DNA of 64,000 nt from Candidatus Thioglobus autotrophicus (GTDB lineage: Bacteria; Pseudomonadota; Gammaproteobacteria; PS1; Pseudothioglobaceae), in NCBI RefSeq assembly GCF_001293165.1, contig NZ_CP010552.1, positions 1,054,001 to 1,118,000 on the forward strand. Direction: 5' to 3'. The position numbers and the translations under genes were made by a program. Positions within the stretch are counted from its first letter, which is position 1. Each line of letters opens with the position of its first letter. This document shows, one piece after another, positions 10,221 to 19,869 of the stretch. Below the pieces are notes generated by a model, which did no database searches, was not told the DNA's origin, and was given only the letters and a program-made list of their open reading frames with translations.

Positions 10221-11042
10221 ATGAAGACGATTATTCTACATAGTCAAGACTTGACAATAGCACAGCTGGTTTCTCAACAAGTTGGCGCAGATATCCAAAA
10301 AAAGCGAACACACTTTCGCTTTACTACAGATAAAATTATTGATTTAAACGCTCTCAGAGAGAGGTTTAAACTCGACTTCAATATAGTGCCGGAGTCATTT
10401 TCAGCGAGCCAAATCGGTCTTTTGGTTAGCGATATGGATTCAACCTTGATCAATATTGAGTGTATTGATGAAATTGCTGATTTTGCTAATTTAAAGCCAC
10501 AAGTTGCAGGTATTACTGAGCGCGCAATGCAGGGCGAGCTAGATTTTGACAGCTCTTTAGTTGAGCGTGTTGCTTTGTTAAAGGGTTTGGATGTTTCTGT
10601 ATTGGAGCAAGTTTATACACAGAGGCTTCAGATTAATCCTGGCGGCAAGGCGTTGATTAATTTTTTGCATGAGAGAAACATTAAAAGTGCGGTTGTATCG
10701 GGCGGGTTTACCTATTTTACCGATCGCCTAGCTCAGGATATTGGCCTTGATTATTCTAGAGCAAATGTTTTGGCGGTTGATAATGCTCGCTTGGCGGGTG
10801 TTACTCAAGGCGCTATTATTAATGCTCAGGCTAAAGCAGATTTTATTAATGAATTGTGTCAAAAGCACGCATTAGACGTTAGTCAAGTTATTGCTGTGGG
10901 TGATGGTGCTAATGATTTGGCGATGATGAAAGTTGCTGGCTTGTCGGTTGCTTATCATGCTAAGCCTATTGTGGCAGAACAAGCAGATATTGCCATTAAT
11001 GTTGGTGGATTAGATAAAATTATGGATTTATTTGATGAATAA
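10221..11042 (+). CDS. serB: Phosphoserine phosphatase
   Basis: HAD-family enzyme releasing serine from phosphoserine in the last step of serine synthesis. The nucleophile motif DMDST is at 71-75 and the metal-binding GDGANDLAM starts at G227. A Ser/Thr loop (VVSGGF) lies between them. It has a short N-terminal extension before the HAD core and 273 residues overall, within the family range. An AAGGTGA ribosome site precedes the ATG. ccmF starts 6 bases after the stop. Confidence 0.95.
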   Translation: MKTIILHSQDLTIAQLVSQQVGADIQKKRTHFRFTTDKIIDLNALRERFKLDFNIVPESFSASQIGLLVSDMDSTLINIECIDEIADFANLKPQVAGITERAMQGELDFDSSLVERVALLKGLDVSVLEQVYTQRLQINPGGKALINFLHERNIKSAVVSGGFTYFTDRLAQDIGLDYSRANVLAVDNARLAGVTQGAIINAQAKADFINELCQKHALDVSQVIAVGDGANDLAMMKVAGLSVAYHAKPIVAEQADIAINVGGLDKIMDLFDE

Positions 11043-11048
11043 TTTAAT

Positions 11049-12965
11049 ATGTTAGTAGAACTTGGACATTTTGCATTGGTGTTGGCATTGGCGTTTGCCT
11101 GCCTGCAAGTGGTGTTACCAACCATTGGCTTATTTAGAGGAAATCTGGCTTTGGAACAGTTGTCACGCCCAATGCTGTGGGCGCAATTTTTCTGGACTTT
11201 AGTCGCCTTTGCGGTATTGATGAATGCTTTTGTTATTGATGATTTTTCAGTGAAATATGTGGCTGGCAATTCTAATACAGAGCTACCAGATATGTTTAAG
11301 ATGTCGGCTGTTTGGGGTGCACATGAAGGGTCGTTATTGCTATGGGCACTGATACTATCAGGCTGGAGTGTTGCAGTTTCTATTTTTTCTAAGCGTCTGC
11401 CGAACGAGGTTCTAAACCATATTTTGATTATTCTGGGCTTAATTAGTATTGGATTTTTATTGTTCTTACTGCTTACCTCAAATCCTTTTGAGCGTCTTGA
11501 TATTATTCCTACTCAGGGTCGAGAGCTTAATCCGCTACTTCAAGATTTTGGCCTGATTATTCATCCGCCGATGTTGTACATGGGTTATGTAGGCATGGCA
11601 ATTCCCTTTGCTTTTGTGTTGTCTTCGCTTATTCGCGGACAGCTTGATTCTACTTGGTTACGCTGGTCGCGTCCGTGGACATTAGTGGCTTGGGCATTTT
11701 TAACCTTTGGTATTACACTTGGCTCTTGGTGGGCATATTATGAGCTTGGCTGGGGCGGCTGGTGGTTTTGGGATCCAGTAGAAAATGCTTCATTTATGCC
11801 GTGGTTAGTGGCAACCGCTTTAGTGCATTCATTAAGCGTGAGCGAGAAACGTGGTGCTTTTAAACATTGGACAGTATTACTAGCCATTTCCGGGTTTTCT
11901 TTAAGCTTACTAGGGACATTCTTAGTCAGATCAGGTATTTTAACGTCCGTGCATTCCTTTGCTGCAGATCCTGCTAGAGGCGCCTTTATTTTGGTATTTT
12001 TGATACTTGTTGTGGGCGGATCTCTGGCATTATACGCATGGCGAGCTTCACTCATGCGCAGTCAAAATTCATTTCATTGGCTGTCGAAAGAAAGCGGTTT
12101 GTTAATTAACAACATCTTATTGGTGGCAGCGATGCTAAGTGTTTTTTTAGGCACGTTATATCCTTTATTGTTAGACTCTTTAGGATTGGGCAAGATCTCA
12201 GTCGGTGCGCCATATTTTGACGCTGTATTTGTGCCGATTATGATTCCTGCTGTTTTGGCAATGGTGATTGCGCCATTTTTACGCTGGAAGAAGGATACGT
12301 TTTCTCGTGTCTTAGGGCTTTTAAAGCCAATTTGGCTGGGTGTTGCTGCGTTGTTTGTGGTCAGTTTGTTTATGGTTGAAAATATTTCTGTTTCATTAGC
12401 AGTCTTCTTATTTATTTGGATTGTTCTGCATTCGTTGAGTTTATTGGTTAGTCGAATTCGCCAAAAAGGTGCAACCAGTTTGGCTTTTATTGGCATGATT
12501 TTGGCACATATGGGTATTGCTATTTTCTTACTTGGGGCAACGGTTACTACGCAATTGGGTATAGAAAAAGATATAAAAATGGAAATTGATCAGCCAATAA
12601 CCATTGAAGGCTATGAGTTTGTTTTCAAGGGAGTAGATAGTTTCTCTGAGCAAAATTACCAAGGACACAAAGGCAGGATTGAAGCTTATTATGAGGGCGA
12701 GTTAATTGCTAATTTGCAACCTGAAAAGCGCCAATATGTTACTGGTATGCCAATGACAGAAGCGGCTATCGATCCTAGTTTGTACCGAGATTTGTACGTT
12801 GCCTTAGGTGAGTCTTTAGGAGACGGTGCTTGGAGTTTAAGAATTTACTATAAACCGCTTATTAGATGGATTTGGCTCGGTGGCTTGTTTATTTCATTAG
12901 GTGCTTTGTTGGCGGCATTTGACAGAAGGTATCGTTTATCTGTTCAATCGAGGATTGAGTCATGA
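11049..12965 (+). CDS. ccmF: Cytochrome c haem lyase subunit CcmF
   Basis: Polytopic inner-membrane protein of system I cytochrome c maturation that takes haem from holo-CcmE and, with the CcmH/CcmI proteins, ligates it to apocytochromes. The haem-handling tryptophan motif WWFWDPVEN is at 238-246, followed by SFMPW; many hydrophobic helices run through the 638 residues. The stop codon overlaps the next start (ATGA), so translation is coupled to ccmI. The other ccm genes (ccmABCDE, ccmG, ccmH) are not adjacent. Confidence 0.97.
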   Translation: MLVELGHFALVLALAFACLQVVLPTIGLFRGNLALEQLSRPMLWAQFFWTLVAFAVLMNAFVIDDFSVKYVAGNSNTELPDMFKMSAVWGAHEGSLLLWALILSGWSVAVSIFSKRLPNEVLNHILIILGLISIGFLLFLLLTSNPFERLDIIPTQGRELNPLLQDFGLIIHPPMLYMGYVGMAIPFAFVLSSLIRGQLDSTWLRWSRPWTLVAWAFLTFGITLGSWWAYYELGWGGWWFWDPVENASFMPWLVATALVHSLSVSEKRGAFKHWTVLLAISGFSLSLLGTFLVRSGILTSVHSFAADPARGAFILVFLILVVGGSLALYAWRASLMRSQNSFHWLSKESGLLINNILLVAAMLSVFLGTLYPLLLDSLGLGKISVGAPYFDAVFVPIMIPAVLAMVIAPFLRWKKDTFSRVLGLLKPIWLGVAALFVVSLFMVENISVSLAVFLFIWIVLHSLSLLVSRIRQKGATSLAFIGMILAHMGIAIFLLGATVTTQLGIEKDIKMEIDQPITIEGYEFVFKGVDSFSEQNYQGHKGRIEAYYEGELIANLQPEKRQYVTGMPMTEAAIDPSLYRDLYVALGESLGDGAWSLRIYYKPLIRWIWLGGLFISLGALLAAFDRRYRLSVQSRIES

Positions 12966-14122
12966 CAATGATTATTTGGATAGGATTGATGCTGGTCGGT
13001 TCTCTGGCTTGGGTTATTTGGTTTTTAAAATACCCACTGACTGATAACGGTGTGGATTTACAGCAATCAAATATTGATTTAGGCAGACAAAGAAAATTAG
13101 AACTGCAAACTGATCTTGACCAAGGCTTGATTGACCAAGAGCAATTTGATCAAGCACTAGAAGAGATATCAAGCACATTGGCATTGGAGCTTGACCAAAC
13201 ACAGACAAAAGCATTTAAGCAATCCAATATCACGCTTTGGAGTGGGCTGGTGATTGTACTATTACCTATTTTTGCTATCAGTGTTTATCAAAATTTGAGT
13301 AATTACACACCCACTAGTAAGGCGCCTACCCTTGATTCTGCGCCACTTAGTCTAGAGCAAAGTGCGACCAAACTTAAACAGCATTTGAATGATAATCCAA
13401 AAGATGCCGAGGCCTGGAAGATGCTGGGTTTGAGCTATTTTGAGCTGGGTAAAATCAAAGAATCTTTGAATGCTTATGAGCAGGCTTACCAGCTAAACTC
13501 GCAGGATCCTAGACTGCTGGTTGAATATGCATCCGCGATGATTAGTGCAAATGATGATCAGTTTGTAGGGCGACCGGTTAAGCTTATTAAACAAGCTTTA
13601 GAACTTGATCCACAAGCACCAGATGCGCTATATCTGGCTGGTATGTTTGCTGTTAGTGTGCAAGATTTTGAGCTGGCTAAAGCGCTTTGGAATAAAGCGT
13701 TGAATGCGCTGCCTGAGCAAAGTTCTGATCGACAAGCGTTGGTCAGCATTTTGCAAGAATTAAGTCGAGTTGAAAGTGGCAATATTAGCAATACAGTAAC
13801 AGTCAATGTGGTAATTTCTGATGAAATTTTGGCCAGTCGCTCTGCTGAAGATTTTCTCATGATTTATGTCAAAGCCGCTAAGGGTAGGCCAATGCCGATT
13901 GCGATTCAAAAATTACCCATTAAAGCCTTTACTGGGCAAGTGGTGTTAAGCGATATGAATTCTGTAATGTCAGAAAAACTGCTTTCACAGCATGATCAAG
14001 CACTGGTTGTAGTGCGCTTAAGTACGACAGGCAGTGCAATGAAGCAGCCAGACGATTTACAAGTGGTGAGCGAAGTGGTGAGTATTGCTGACAATCCAAG
14101 TGTGATTTTAAAACTAAATTAA
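12962..14122 (+). CDS. ccmI: Cytochrome c biogenesis protein CcmI (TPR)
   Basis: Presents apocytochrome c to the haem ligation machinery. Two N-terminal membrane segments (about 3-21 and 92-112) flank a cytoplasmic stretch with the family helix [16 protein letters not shown]; a periplasmic TPR region follows at about 130-265, and a C-terminal beta-rich domain ends the 386-residue protein. This matches the CcmI/CycH architecture (equivalent to the C-terminal part of E. coli CcmH plus a tail). It overlaps ccmF by 4 bases and precedes dapE by 4 bases. Confidence 0.9.
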   Translation: MTMIIWIGLMLVGSLAWVIWFLKYPLTDNGVDLQQSNIDLGRQRKLELQTDLDQGLIDQEQFDQALEEISSTLALELDQTQTKAFKQSNITLWSGLVIVLLPIFAISVYQNLSNYTPTSKAPTLDSAPLSLEQSATKLKQHLNDNPKDAEAWKMLGLSYFELGKIKESLNAYEQAYQLNSQDPRLLVEYASAMISANDDQFVGRPVKLIKQALELDPQAPDALYLAGMFAVSVQDFELAKALWNKALNALPEQSSDRQALVSILQELSRVESGNISNTVTVNVVISDEILASRSAEDFLMIYVKAAKGRPMPIAIQKLPIKAFTGQVVLSDMNSVMSEKLLSQHDQALVVVRLSTTGSAMKQPDDLQVVSEVVSIADNPSVILKLN

Positions 14123-14126
14123 ACCC

Positions 14127-15257
14127 ATGAGTAAAACAATAGAACTAGCCCAAGCCTTAATAAAAATTGATTCAGTGACGCCTAATGACAAAGGGTGTCA
14201 GACGTTAATGACGGATCATTTGCAGCGCTCAAATTTTGAGATTAGTGATCTTAAATTTGGCGAGGTGGATAATTTTTGGGCTGAGCATGGCTCAGGCTCA
14301 CCAGTGTTTGTATTTGCTGGACATACTGATGTTGTGCCAGTAGGTGATGAGTCAAAATGGGATTTAGATCCCTTTTCTGCGCAAATAAAAGACGGTATGT
14401 TGTATGGTCGAGGTGCAGCCGATATGAAGGGTTCACTTGCTGCTATGCTTAGTGCTAGTGAGCGCTTTGTTGCAGATTATCCAGATCACAAAGGCACGAT
14501 TGGCTATTTAATCACCTCGGATGAAGAAGGTCCGGCGGTTGATGGCACCGTTAAAGTTTGTGAGCATTTAAATACCATTGGTCAAGCGGTTGATTATTGT
14601 TTAGTAGGTGAGCCATCAGCAACTAACACCTTGGGCGACATTATTAAAAATGGACGACGAGGTTCATTAAATGGCACACTAACTCTTATCGGCAAGCAAG
14701 GTCATATTGCCTATCCACATTTGGCCAACAACCCAATTCATCTAGCGGTTCCAGCACTGAATGAACTGTGTGAGGAGCTTTGGGATGAGGGCAATGAATA
14801 CTTCCCGGCAACCAGTTTCCAAGTGTCAAATATTCACTCAGGCACGGGCGTAACCAATGTTATTCCGGGCGAAATAGAGATCGTTTTTAATTTTCGTTAT
14901 TCAACCGAATCTACCCATGAAGGCCTGCAAAAGCGAGTGTGCGACATTCTGGATAAGCACCAGCTTAAATACAAAATTGACTGGAACCATTCAGGCTACC
15001 CGTTTTTAACCCCTAAAGGTGAATTGGTGAGTGGTTGTGTTGATGCAATTAAAAAAGTCACAGGCGTTGATACTCAGCTATCGACTTCAGGTGGTACTTC
15101 TGATGGACGTTTTATCGCGCCAATTCTTAATGCTCAAGTGGTGGAGTTAGGCCCTTTGAATGCAACCATTCATCAAGTTAATGAATGTGTTTCTGCTCAA
15201 GATCTCGATGATTTGAGCGATATTTATTATCACATTCTTAAAAATATCCTAAGCTAA
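14127..15257 (+). CDS. dapE: Succinyl-diaminopimelate desuccinylase
   Basis: Zinc aminopeptidase-like enzyme that yields LL-diaminopimelate for lysine and peptidoglycan. Metal ligands are visible: H66 and D68 (GHTDVVPVG), bridging D99 (GRGAADMKG), the catalytic E133/E134 pair ([12 protein letters not shown]) and a C-terminal H in NATIHQVNE. Length 376 is typical. It sits in a tight row with ccmFI upstream and trmD 4 bases downstream. dapA, an earlier step, lies about 2.6 kb further on. Confidence 0.97.
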   Translation: MSKTIELAQALIKIDSVTPNDKGCQTLMTDHLQRSNFEISDLKFGEVDNFWAEHGSGSPVFVFAGHTDVVPVGDESKWDLDPFSAQIKDGMLYGRGAADMKGSLAAMLSASERFVADYPDHKGTIGYLITSDEEGPAVDGTVKVCEHLNTIGQAVDYCLVGEPSATNTLGDIIKNGRRGSLNGTLTLIGKQGHIAYPHLANNPIHLAVPALNELCEELWDEGNEYFPATSFQVSNIHSGTGVTNVIPGEIEIVFNFRYSTESTHEGLQKRVCDILDKHQLKYKIDWNHSGYPFLTPKGELVSGCVDAIKKVTGVDTQLSTSGGTSDGRFIAPILNAQVVELGPLNATIHQVNECVSAQDLDDLSDIYYHILKNILS

Positions 15258-15261
15258 TATC

Positions 15262-15936
15262 ATGCGCTTTGATATCATCACTTTATTTCCTGACATGTTT
15301 TCAGCGATTAAAGAAGAGGGTGTGGTTGCGCGAGCGCTGAAGAAGTCATTACTGGAAATTCATACCTGGCAGCTTAGAGATTTTACGGATAATAAATATC
15401 GTAATGTTGACGACAAGCCTTATGGTGGTGGCGCGGGTATGGTCATGCAGGTTAAGCCAATTCGCAATTGCATTAACCAAATTAAGCAAGAAAACCCAAA
15501 AACTAAAGTGATTTATTTATCTCCTCAGGGGCAAAAACTCACCCACCAATTGGCTGATGAAATCTCCCAGCTTGAGTCTGTTACTTTATTATGTGGGCGT
15601 TATGAAGGAGTTGATGAGCGCGTGATTGAGCGCGATGTGGATATGGAAATATCCATTGGCGACTATGTCATTAGTGGTGGCGAGTTAGCAGCCATGGTGC
15701 TCATTGATAGTGTTAGTAGGCAAGTGCCGGGCGTGTTGGGCAATGCACAGTCATTGAATGATTCTTTTGCCAACGGCTTGCTTGATTATCCACATTACAC
15801 ACGTCCAGAAATTATTGATGCTCAGCAAGTTCCAGAGGTTTTGCTGAGTGGTCACCAAGCCAATATTGACGCATGGCGTGCGGATCAAGCGCATAAAAAT
15901 ACCCAAAAAAAGCGCCAAGACCTGATCAAAAAATAG
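15262..15936 (+). CDS. trmD: tRNA (guanine-37-N1)-methyltransferase
   Basis: SPOUT enzyme that methylates G37 of tRNAs reading CUN, CCN and CGG codons and so guards against frameshifting. The AdoMet knot elements LSPQGQ (86-91), LCGRYEGVDER (110-120) and SIGDYVISGGE (131-141) are present. The C-terminal domain is a little short (224 residues versus 255 in E. coli). It is not in the usual rpsP-rimM-trmD-rplS operon but directly behind dapE. Confidence 0.96.
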   Translation: MRFDIITLFPDMFSAIKEEGVVARALKKSLLEIHTWQLRDFTDNKYRNVDDKPYGGGAGMVMQVKPIRNCINQIKQENPKTKVIYLSPQGQKLTHQLADEISQLESVTLLCGRYEGVDERVIERDVDMEISIGDYVISGGELAAMVLIDSVSRQVPGVLGNAQSLNDSFANGLLDYPHYTRPEIIDAQQVPEVLLSGHQANIDAWRADQAHKNTQKKRQDLIKK

Positions 15937-15943
15937 AGCTTAT

Positions 15944-15971
15944 TTGCTTTTTTCCCAAATAAATTTATAAT
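15944..15971 (+). promoter_or_regulatory. Probable sigma-70 promoter of glnK-amtB (first copy)
   Basis: TTGCTT (15944-15949) and a perfect TATAAT (15966-15971) are separated by 16 bases. The implied start is near 15978, giving a 5' leader of roughly 118 bases before glnK. I find no sigma-54 type GG-N10-GC element in the region. Confidence 0.55.
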
Positions 15972-16026
15972 ATATTAATTATTCTACAACGGCGTAGAGT
16001 CTTAAAAACAAGCAGTGTTGCTGACA

Positions 16027-16079
16027 AGTTACCCATGAAGGGTTTATTTCTATTTGCAAATGGTTAAATATTTGTAACT
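16027..16079 (+). promoter_or_regulatory. Structured 5' leader of the first glnK
   Basis: The arms AGTTAC (16027-16032) and GTAACT (16074-16079) pair perfectly and enclose an ACCC/GGGT hairpin and the palindrome ATTTGCAAAT (16052-16061). The outer helix ends just before the AAGGGGAG ribosome site of glnK. The fold suggests translational control, but I recognise no known riboswitch. Confidence 0.35.
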
Positions 16080-16095
16080 ATCAAAGGGGAGAAGT

Positions 16096-16434
16096 ATGAA
16101 ATTTGTAACGGCAATTCTACGACCACACAAATTAGATGATGTTAGGGAGGCGCTTTCAGAAGTGGGCGTATCTGGCATTACGGTCACTGAAGTTAAAGGC
16201 TTTGGTCGTCAAAAAGGGCACACTGAGTTATATCGTGGCGCCGAGTATCAGGTTGATTTTTTACCAAAAGTTAAATTAGAGGTGGCTATATCAGCCTCCC
16301 AATTGGACGTTGTGATTGAAACCATTAGTAATGTTGCCAATTCTGGCAAAGTGGGCGATGGCAAAATCTTTGTTTCTAATTTAGATAAAGTGGTTCGTAT
16401 TCGCACGGGCGAAACTGATCAAGACGCACTTTAA
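16096..16434 (+). CDS. glnK: PII nitrogen regulatory protein, GlnK/GlnB type (copy 1)
   Basis: Trimeric sensor of 2-oxoglutarate, ATP/ADP and, through uridylylation, glutamine. The T-loop segment [11 protein letters not shown] places the modifiable tyrosine at Y51, and the C-loop [18 protein letters not shown] is intact. At 112 residues it is full length. A strong AAGGGGAG ribosome site precedes it, and amtB follows 9 bases later. This is the standard arrangement in which GlnK plugs the AmtB channel when nitrogen is plentiful. Confidence 0.95.
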   Translation: MKFVTAILRPHKLDDVREALSEVGVSGITVTEVKGFGRQKGHTELYRGAEYQVDFLPKVKLEVAISASQLDVVIETISNVANSGKVGDGKIFVSNLDKVVRIRTGETDQDAL

Positions 16435-16443
16435 GGGGTAAAA

Positions 16444-17718
<1,275 letters not shown>

Positions 17719-17736
17719 GAAAAGCTAAACTTAGCT

Positions 17737-17776
17737 AAAAAACCCACCTCTAGTTTGACTATTGGTGGGTTTTTTT
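17737..17776 (+). terminator. Intrinsic terminator after amtB
   Basis: The arm AAAAAACCCACC (17737-17748) pairs with GGTGGGTTTTTT beginning at 17764, followed by a T7 tract. It lies directly behind amtB and rules out an upstream start for dapA. Confidence 0.9.
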
Positions 17777-17832
17777 ATGCCCAGCAAAAGCAATTCGTAT
17801 ATAATCATAGCAATATTTTATGGTTTATTGTA

Positions 17833-18723
17833 ATGCGACTTAATCACCCTTTAACTGGCTCAATGGTAGCCCTGATCACCCCAATGCTTGATGATGGATC
17901 GGTGGATTATGCAGCACTTGAATCTTTGGTGGATTTTCATGTAGCCTCAGGTACGCGTGCGATTATTTCCATGGGCACCACGGGTGAGAGCGCGACACTT
18001 GATCAGCATGAACATATTGAAGTCATGCGTAGAACGGTTGAGTTAGCAGATTCTCGTATTCCTGTTATTGCGGGTACGGGGGCCAATTCAACCTCTGAAG
18101 CTATTGAGCTAACTCAAGCGGCCAAAGACATTGGTGCAGATGCTTGTTTGCTGGTGACGCCGTATTATAACAAGCCAACCCAAGAGGGATTGTATCAGCA
18201 CTATAAGCTGATTGCAGAGTCGGTTGATATTGATCAAATTTTGTACAATGTACCGGGTAGAACGGCAGTGGATTTATTGCCAGAAACTGTGGTGCGTTTA
18301 GCGGTTGTTAAGAATATTATTGGCGTTAAGGATGCCACTGGTGATTTGCAAGTTGCCAAAGCTTTGATTGATAGCTGCCCAGAAGATTTTTTGCTTTATA
18401 GTGGTGACGACGCCACAGCGATTGAGTTTATTTTAATGGGTGGCCATGGTGGCATTTCTGTGAGCGCAAATGTTGTGCCAAAAGCTTTGTCACAGGCTTA
18501 TCAAGCAGCATTTGAAGAGAATCGAAAAGTTGCAGAAGCTACCAATCAACCGTTGACTGATTTACACCAGAGCTTGTTTATTGAGTCGAACCCAATTCCA
18601 GTGAAGTGGGCGATGCATAAAATGGGCAAATGCGGCAGCGGAATTCGTCTGCCGTTAACAAAATTATCATCACAAGCTCGAGTAGTATTAGAGCGAGATT
18701 TATCTAATTTGGGAGTTATATAG
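17833..18723 (+). CDS. dapA: 4-hydroxy-tetrahydrodipicolinate synthase
   Basis: Condenses pyruvate with aspartate semialdehyde, the committed step of the lysine/diaminopimelate path. The Schiff-base lysine is K166 in [10 protein letters not shown], and the catalytic tyrosine lies in [14 protein letters not shown] used the ATG at 17833 (296 residues), which begins [18 protein letters not shown]; a longer in-frame start would run into the amtB terminator. bamC begins one base after the stop, the dapA-bamC order known from E. coli. Confidence 0.96.
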   Translation: MRLNHPLTGSMVALITPMLDDGSVDYAALESLVDFHVASGTRAIISMGTTGESATLDQHEHIEVMRRTVELADSRIPVIAGTGANSTSEAIELTQAAKDIGADACLLVTPYYNKPTQEGLYQHYKLIAESVDIDQILYNVPGRTAVDLLPETVVRLAVVKNIIGVKDATGDLQVAKALIDSCPEDFLLYSGDDATAIEFILMGGHGGISVSANVVPKALSQAYQAAFEENRKVAEATNQPLTDLHQSLFIESNPIPVKWAMHKMGKCGSGIRLPLTKLSSQARVVLERDLSNLGVI

Positions 18724-18724
18724 T

Positions 18725-19858
18725 ATGATCAAAACATTATTAACAGCGCTACTTTCTTTGTCTTTGGTAGGTTGTTTTTCTTTTGAAGAAAAAGCACAAG
18801 AGCAGGCGCCAAGTTTAGGTGAAAGAGATATTAAATATTACGCTAACAAAACTGTTACTTCTTTGGAGATACCGCCGGATTTAACTAAGCCAAGTGTGCA
18901 AAATTCATTCAAACTTGAAAATTATGTATCGAATATTCAAGAGGATACTATTAGTTTTTCTAAGAAGGATGAGGCGATTAAAGAGGCGTCAAACATCTTA
19001 AGAACACCTTCAAATGTTGAAGTTAAACGCTCAGGTGAGCGTCGTTGGTTGGTGGTGGATAAAAACCCAGAAGCAGCTTGGGGTTTATCTAAGAGCTTCT
19101 TTAAGTCACATGGTTTTGCGATTAAAAAAACCAACAAAAAAATTGGCATGATGGAAACAGATTTTTTAGAAAATCATCCTGAAATTCCAGATCGTTCGTT
19201 AGGTGTGATTCGTTCAATGTTGAAAAAAGCCATTGCAGCGCGTTATGCATTGCCAATTGTTGATAAATACCGTATTCGTATTGAGCCACTGGCTGACGGT
19301 AAGCAATCGGCTGTTTATTTGTCTTTAACGTCAATGGAAGAAGTATTAACCAAAGCAGGCAGTGATGACGAGAATACCATTTGGCAATCTCGCCCAAAAG
19401 ATCAGGCACTTGAAACAGAAATGCTTTATCGTTTGATGACTTTCTTGGGTAGTGATCACGCTGTGGCAAGAGAGAAAATCATACAAGCTAAAGAAGAGCA
19501 GGTGCTAACAGTTGAGTTAGAAAAAGGCATTGGTGGTTACGCTAAGCTGGCTTTCTCGTTAGGTCAATATGATACTTGGGATAATATGGGTTGGGCGTTA
19601 GACCAGTTAAATATTGATGTTGAAGATAAAGATGTGAAAGAAGGTAGTTTCTATATTAACGTTGCTAGAACTGAAGATCAGGGCATATTCTCACGTATGT
19701 TTGGTGATGATGCTATTAAAAAATCTTTCCAAATTATCGTTAAACAAATTGACACTGGCAAAACAGAAGTTTACTTTAATGATCTTTCCGAAGAAAACGA
19801 GCAAGCAACGATTGACTTTAGTTATGAATTCTTGGGAAGTGTTGCCAAGCAATTCTAA
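18725..19858 (+). CDS. bamC: Outer-membrane assembly lipoprotein BamC
   Basis: Lipoprotein subunit of the BAM complex that inserts beta-barrel proteins. The signal peptide ends in a lipobox LSLVGC with lipidated C17, followed by an unstructured segment containing LEIPPDLTKP, like the BamD-binding N-terminus of E. coli BamC. Two helix-grip domains follow, visible as similar alternating segments in the middle and C-terminal thirds. Length 377. It is transcribed with dapA. Confidence 0.9.
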   Translation: MIKTLLTALLSLSLVGCFSFEEKAQEQAPSLGERDIKYYANKTVTSLEIPPDLTKPSVQNSFKLENYVSNIQEDTISFSKKDEAIKEASNILRTPSNVEVKRSGERRWLVVDKNPEAAWGLSKSFFKSHGFAIKKTNKKIGMMETDFLENHPEIPDRSLGVIRSMLKKAIAARYALPIVDKYRIRIEPLADGKQSAVYLSLTSMEEVLTKAGSDDENTIWQSRPKDQALETEMLYRLMTFLGSDHAVAREKIIQAKEEQVLTVELEKGIGGYAKLAFSLGQYDTWDNMGWALDQLNIDVEDKDVKEGSFYINVARTEDQGIFSRMFGDDAIKKSFQIIVKQIDTGKTEVYFNDLSEENEQATIDFSYEFLGSVAKQF

Positions 19859-19869
19859 TTAAGGCCAAG

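Noticed and set aside
16000-16095. Sigma-54 promoter for glnK
   Set aside because: No GG-N10-GC element at -24/-12 was found upstream of either glnK.
17755-17832. Longer dapA start
   Set aside because: It begins inside the amtB terminator hairpin; the later ATG matches the known DapA N-terminus.
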